From JAHIEZ01 sp964598275 (lineage in GTDB: Bacteria; Patescibacteriota; Microgenomatia; UBA12405): a stretch of 23,963 bases of DNA. Below, piece by piece: positions 20,819 to 23,963 of this stretch; position 1 is the stretch's first letter; each line of letters starts with the position of its first letter. Location: assembly GCA_964598275.1 (NCBI GenBank), contig CAZRAZ010000005.1:1-23963 (forward strand). The letters are read 5' to 3'. The position numbers and the translations under genes were made by a program. The notes below the pieces were generated by a model, which ran no database searches, was not told where the DNA came from, and was given only the letters and a program-made list of their open reading frames with translations.

Positions 20819-20846
20819 AGTTACACAAAGAGCTCTTTGTGTAACT
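20819..20846 (+). promoter_or_regulatory. Perfect palindrome between the camelysin-like and signal peptidase genes
   Basis: The arms AGTTACACAAAGAG and CTCTTTGTGTAACT form a perfect 28-nt palindrome in the 61-nt gap. No T-run follows, so it is not a standard terminator. An RNA-processing or stabilising hairpin that lets the first gene be expressed above the second, or a protein-binding site, is more likely. Confidence 0.7.
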
Positions 20847-20855
20847 AACTAGGTT

Positions 20856-21422
20856 ATGAAAATAAAAAAATTAAATCCGCTTAAAATTTTTAGTGGAGTA
20901 ATTTATGCCATTATCATTTTATTTGTGATTCTTATCGCTGTTGGCACCGCCATTTCTTCCCTTAACTTAGGAGTAAAAATGTACTCGGTTAACAGCGGCT
21001 CAATGGCCCCGGCCATCCCTGCCGGCAGTTTAGTGGTTGTTAAACCCAGTCAGGATTATCAAAAGGAGGAGGTGATTACTTTCAAAAACGAAGCTGACAG
21101 ATCGGTCAACAATCCCAAAATCACTACCACCCACAGAATCTACCAGGTTAATCAAGCGGCTGACCAGACAACCTACACCACCAAAGGTGATTTTAATCCC
21201 CAACCGGATTTTGTCACCACAGACAAGGAATTAATTATTGGCAAGGTCCTTTTCTCTATCCCTTTGTTGGGTTTTCCCATTACTTTTACTAAGAATATAG
21301 AGGGACTTATTATCCTCATTATCATCCCGGGTACTATTATCGTTTACTCCGAGATTTTAAACATCAAAAAAGAAATTCTACTTTTGATAAAGAAAAGGAA
21401 AAATGAAAAGAAGAATAGCTAA
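20856..21422 (+). CDS. SipW/archaeal-type signal peptidase I
   Basis: This 188-aa membrane peptidase removes signal peptides outside the membrane. An N-terminal helix covers about 10-32. The catalytic motif SGSM (47-50, Ser49) follows. THRI contains His93 in place of the lysine of ordinary bacterial type I peptidases, and KGDFN holds Asp112. This Ser-His-Asp layout defines the SipW/ER/archaeal subgroup. A C-terminal hydrophobic region (about 128-168) is followed by a very basic tail (KKRKNEKKNS). It lies between two genes whose products carry SipW-type signals, which it presumably processes. The start has only a weak Shine-Dalgarno. The end overlaps the next gene by 20 nt. Confidence 0.95.
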   Translation: MKIKKLNPLKIFSGVIYAIIILFVILIAVGTAISSLNLGVKMYSVNSGSMAPAIPAGSLVVVKPSQDYQKEEVITFKNEADRSVNNPKITTTHRIYQVNQAADQTTYTTKGDFNPQPDFVTTDKELIIGKVLFSIPLLGFPITFTKNIEGLIILIIIPGTIIVYSEILNIKKEILLLIKKRKNEKKNS

Positions 21423-23574
21423 ATTATTAGTAATATTTGTTCTCTTGACCTTCAATTTTGTTGGTTCTACCAACTCATTTTTTGTTGACAGAGAAACAAT
21501 AGAAAACAATTCTGTTTCCGCTGGTTGCTGGCTGCCGCCATCCGTCCCCATTCTCGTTTATCCTCCCGATAATCATATCGCCGGGGCCGGTTCCGCTTGG
21601 GACTTAAATCCTTATATGGATTGGCAAGACTCTACTACCACTTGTCCTCTGTCCACCACTCTCACTTACCAATACGAATCCTATCGCGATCCCGGTTTAA
21701 CTATCCGGCTTTATCAGTCCGGCTGGCTTACCGACTCCCAAATTCCAGCTCCCGGTACTCCCGATGGTATCTACTATTGGCATGTCCGATCTCAAGATAA
21801 TTTTGGCAATGAGAGTGGTTTTAGCGCCCCCTGGAAACTGACCGTTGATCGTTCTGCCCCCGATTCCGAAATTACCTCCCTGGATCTTTTTTCCACCGCT
21901 TCTTCTTTTTCTATTGACTACGAAGCTGACGCCGATACCGATTTTGTCCAGCTTTGCTACTCCTATAATTTGGGCGATTGGATTTGCAATTCTTTCTATA
22001 TCGATCATCCCAATTCCCCCGGTTCTGTTTTATTTGACTCTCCTAGAGGCGATGGTCTTTATGATTTTTATACCCTGGCCACCGACCACGCCGGCAACAC
22101 CGAAGATGACAGCGGCAAGACTACCACTCCTTACTCCGTCCAGGTCGACACCCTTGCTCCCACCACCAACATCGATCTTAATTCCTTACCGGGCAACTAT
22201 TGGAACGGCCAAAACTTACTTGCCAATGGCGATTTTGAATCAGGTCTTGATTCCTGGACTATTGATGCCTCTGCTTCCGGCGACCACCGTGTGGTTTCTA
22301 CCGCCACCGATTTTTCTGACAATCCAATATCACCTCCTTCTGGCCTATCTATGCTCCAAATTGGTTTTAGTCAATCACCTTTGATCAATAACAGCGCCGA
22401 CTCCGTTTCCCATCTTCTTTCTCTGCCGGCCAATTTATCCTCAAACCTCTCCTTTAGCTATCGTTTCTTTTCTCAAGATACCGCCGACTATGATCATTTT
22501 TTTGTCAAAATTATCAGTTGGACCGGCAATCTTTTTGAAAACATTATCCTTACCGGCAACGAATTTTTTGTTCCCGATTACGACTCCGGCTGGCAAAAGA
22601 TTAGCCACTCTTTGCTTGTCTATGCCGGCCACACCATCAACCTCCTTTTTGGCGTCGGCAACAAAGATGTCCCCGGCAATCCTCTGGCTTCTTGGGCCTT
22701 TATCGACGACATTTTTGTTTCCACTCTCGACACCAGGGTGGAGGAAACGGGCGCTCTTAGTTTTGATCCTCACGATATTGGCTCCGGTCTATTTGATACT
22801 CCAAGCGATGTTGACACCCAAGTTGGTGAAAATCCGCTTGACTTTCTTTCCACCGATGTTGCCGGCAATATTGAAGCCACGCATTCTTCCGATATCGTGG
22901 TTTTACGTCCGGTAGTCTTAAACCATATCGCTCCGGCCCCCTCCTCCGGATCCGGAGACGAAACCATTGTTTTATATAACAACTCTGTCGATTCTCAAGA
23001 CCTTTCTGATTGGCAAATTTGTGACCTGGACAATAATTGTCAGACATTGACAGAAACCATTAACACCGGTTCTACTCTGGCCCTCTCTCAAAATTTTTAT
23101 CTTAACAATGACGGTGACACAGTCAAACTAAAAGATAACACCTCTGCCGTCGTTGACGAATTTACCTATCCCAATCATTCCGGCCACAATTGGTCTTGGC
23201 AAAGAAATCCCGACGGTATCGGCACTTGGCAGCTTTTTATCGCCGACATGGATTTTAATTTAATCAGTCGTCCCTCTGTCAACAAAATTACTCTCTCAAT
23301 CTTTAACATTCCCGGTACTTACGGCCAAGCCATCACCGACACTCTTGACTATGAAATTATCTACGCCGCCGATGGCATCGATAAGGGCATTTTTGGTCAT
23401 GTTAACCCGGAAAACATAATTAATGGCAAAATAGATTATGACTTTTATCTTGGCACTTGCACCACCGGTAGCGTCTGTACTCCGGATATCAACATTGGCT
23501 CCACTCTCACCGTTATCATTTCAGGTAGTATAAATAGTAACCCTGTCTCCTCCGCCAAAACTTTCAATTACTAA
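21403..23574 (+). CDS. Large multidomain surface protein with SipW-type signal
   Basis: This 723-aa protein begins MKRRIAKLLVIFVLLTFNFVG, then STNSFFVDRETIENNSVSAGCW, which matches the SipW-dependent signal pattern (AFFxDxExxxxNxxxAG). Residues about 45-250 hold two Ig/Fn3-like domains (YYWHVRSQDNFGNESGFSAPW; YDFYTLATDHAGNTEDDS). About 265-440 is a jelly-roll-like domain starting NLLANGDFESGLDSW. A further Ig-like stretch ends near 500. A lamin-tail domain covers about 505-615 (VVLNHIAPAPSSGSGDETIVLYN, FYLNNDGDTVKLKD). The end is beta-rich without a C-terminal anchor. It is probably an adhesin or matrix component. AAAGGA precedes the ATG. It overlaps the signal peptidase gene by 20 nt. Confidence 0.85.
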   Translation: MKRRIAKLLVIFVLLTFNFVGSTNSFFVDRETIENNSVSAGCWLPPSVPILVYPPDNHIAGAGSAWDLNPYMDWQDSTTTCPLSTTLTYQYESYRDPGLTIRLYQSGWLTDSQIPAPGTPDGIYYWHVRSQDNFGNESGFSAPWKLTVDRSAPDSEITSLDLFSTASSFSIDYEADADTDFVQLCYSYNLGDWICNSFYIDHPNSPGSVLFDSPRGDGLYDFYTLATDHAGNTEDDSGKTTTPYSVQVDTLAPTTNIDLNSLPGNYWNGQNLLANGDFESGLDSWTIDASASGDHRVVSTATDFSDNPISPPSGLSMLQIGFSQSPLINNSADSVSHLLSLPANLSSNLSFSYRFFSQDTADYDHFFVKIISWTGNLFENIILTGNEFFVPDYDSGWQKISHSLLVYAGHTINLLFGVGNKDVPGNPLASWAFIDDIFVSTLDTRVEETGALSFDPHDIGSGLFDTPSDVDTQVGENPLDFLSTDVAGNIEATHSSDIVVLRPVVLNHIAPAPSSGSGDETIVLYNNSVDSQDLSDWQICDLDNNCQTLTETINTGSTLALSQNFYLNNDGDTVKLKDNTSAVVDEFTYPNHSGHNWSWQRNPDGIGTWQLFIADMDFNLISRPSVNKITLSIFNIPGTYGQAITDTLDYEIIYAADGIDKGIFGHVNPENIINGKIDYDFYLGTCTTGSVCTPDINIGSTLTVIISGSINSNPVSSAKTFNY

Positions 23575-23963
23575 ATGAAACACTTTTTATTTTTACTTTT
23601 CCTTATTTTCAATTTATCCTTTTTTCCTTCCTTAATTTATGCCGCCGATATCAACATCGATTGCCCCGCTACCCCGGGGAACTGTTCCGTCACCGGCGCT
23701 GATCCCTTATTTTCCTCCGCTGATGGTTTATGGTTTCCCGGTCGGCTTCTTTCCAAAACTATTAATCTCAAAAATAGCAGCAACTCCGCTCAAACCATGT
23801 CTCTTCAGGCCAACCGCAGTCTCTTGTCCGCTGTCATCCCCAGTCCTTTGGAAGACGCCGACATCATCAATATTAGTCTTATCAAACCAGGCTCTTTCCT
23901 TATTTGGGCCGGTGATTTAGCTAATTTTTATTCCGCCGGTGAAATCGATTTTGGTATTTTTCC
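23575..23963 (+). CDS. Secreted protein, 3' truncated by the window end
   Basis: The ATG follows the previous stop without a gap, and the frame stays open for 129 codons to the edge. The N-terminus is a conventional signal peptide (MKHFLFLLFLIFNLSFFPSL, then IYA before ADINIDC). The mature part begins with two close cysteines (C at about 29 and 36) and then has GLWFPGRLLSKTINLKNSSNSAQTMSLQ. This W.PG.....I.LKN.S pattern recalls the start of camelysin/TasA-like beta domains, here with an ordinary signal. It is part of the surface operon. The full length and C-terminus are unknown. Confidence 0.8.
   Translation, partial: MKHFLFLLFLIFNLSFFPSLIYAADINIDCPATPGNCSVTGADPLFSSADGLWFPGRLLSKTINLKNSSNSAQTMSLQANRSLLSAVIPSPLEDADIINISLIKPGSFLIWAGDLANFYSAGEIDFGIF

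Overview
The window looks like a chromosome segment from a Candidate Phyla Radiation (Patescibacteria) bacterium, most likely of the Microgenomates type. The reasons are very tight gene packing with many 4-11 nt overlaps, a small RNase P RNA, CPR-typical small proteins (a DUF5679 zinc ribbon, a short DUF4446 protein, a winged-helix protein next to an AbrB protein), an archaeal-type AspRS, and SipW-type secretion genes. No decisive taxonomic marker is present. TGA is used as a stop (ATGA overlaps), so the UGA-Gly code of Gracilibacteria/SR1 does not apply.

Layout. 1-300: 3' end of an HU-like gene and its terminator. 331-1783: a small membrane-anchored protein gene whose 3' end carries a 19-bp sequence that recurs twice downstream. 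Between the copies lie two minus-strand, paralogous, single-gene units of unknown function, each with its own promoter placed almost directly on its ATG. This looks like a small cassette array inserted between the membrane protein gene and ychF, and it is the most unusual object here. 1808-4768: ychF, miaA and an AI-2E-family membrane protein. 4761-5362 (minus): a 45-aa membrane protein, a DUF5679 zinc ribbon and rnpB, the last convergent with and overlapping the AI-2E gene. 5404-9954: an operon of DUF4446, DUF3048, winged-helix/NTase-like, AbrB-like, secD and secF. 9993-11843 (minus): CCA-adding enzyme and an RRM protein with an acidic tail. 11908-15825: recJ, aspS and a D,D-carboxypeptidase. 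15831-16874 (minus): a membrane protein of unknown function. 16954-18396: gltX.

18418-23963 is a cell-surface block: a Pro/Thr-rich anchored protein with a lamin-tail-like domain, a VanZ-family protein, then a TasA/camelysin-like protein, a SipW-type signal peptidase, a 723-aa multidomain protein with a SipW-type signal, and the start of another secreted protein. The signal peptidase presumably processes its neighbours. The camelysin-like gene is preceded by a promoter, a structured leader and a rho-independent terminator, an arrangement that suggests attenuation or a small RNA.

Regulatory style. Many genes have a -10-like hexamer only 5-8 nt before the start codon, predicting leaderless mRNAs. 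A few (DUF5679, the RRM protein, the camelysin-like gene) carry Shine-Dalgarno sequences. In the segments I counted, the + strand is C-rich over G whichever way the genes point. The camelysin-like gene reverses this.
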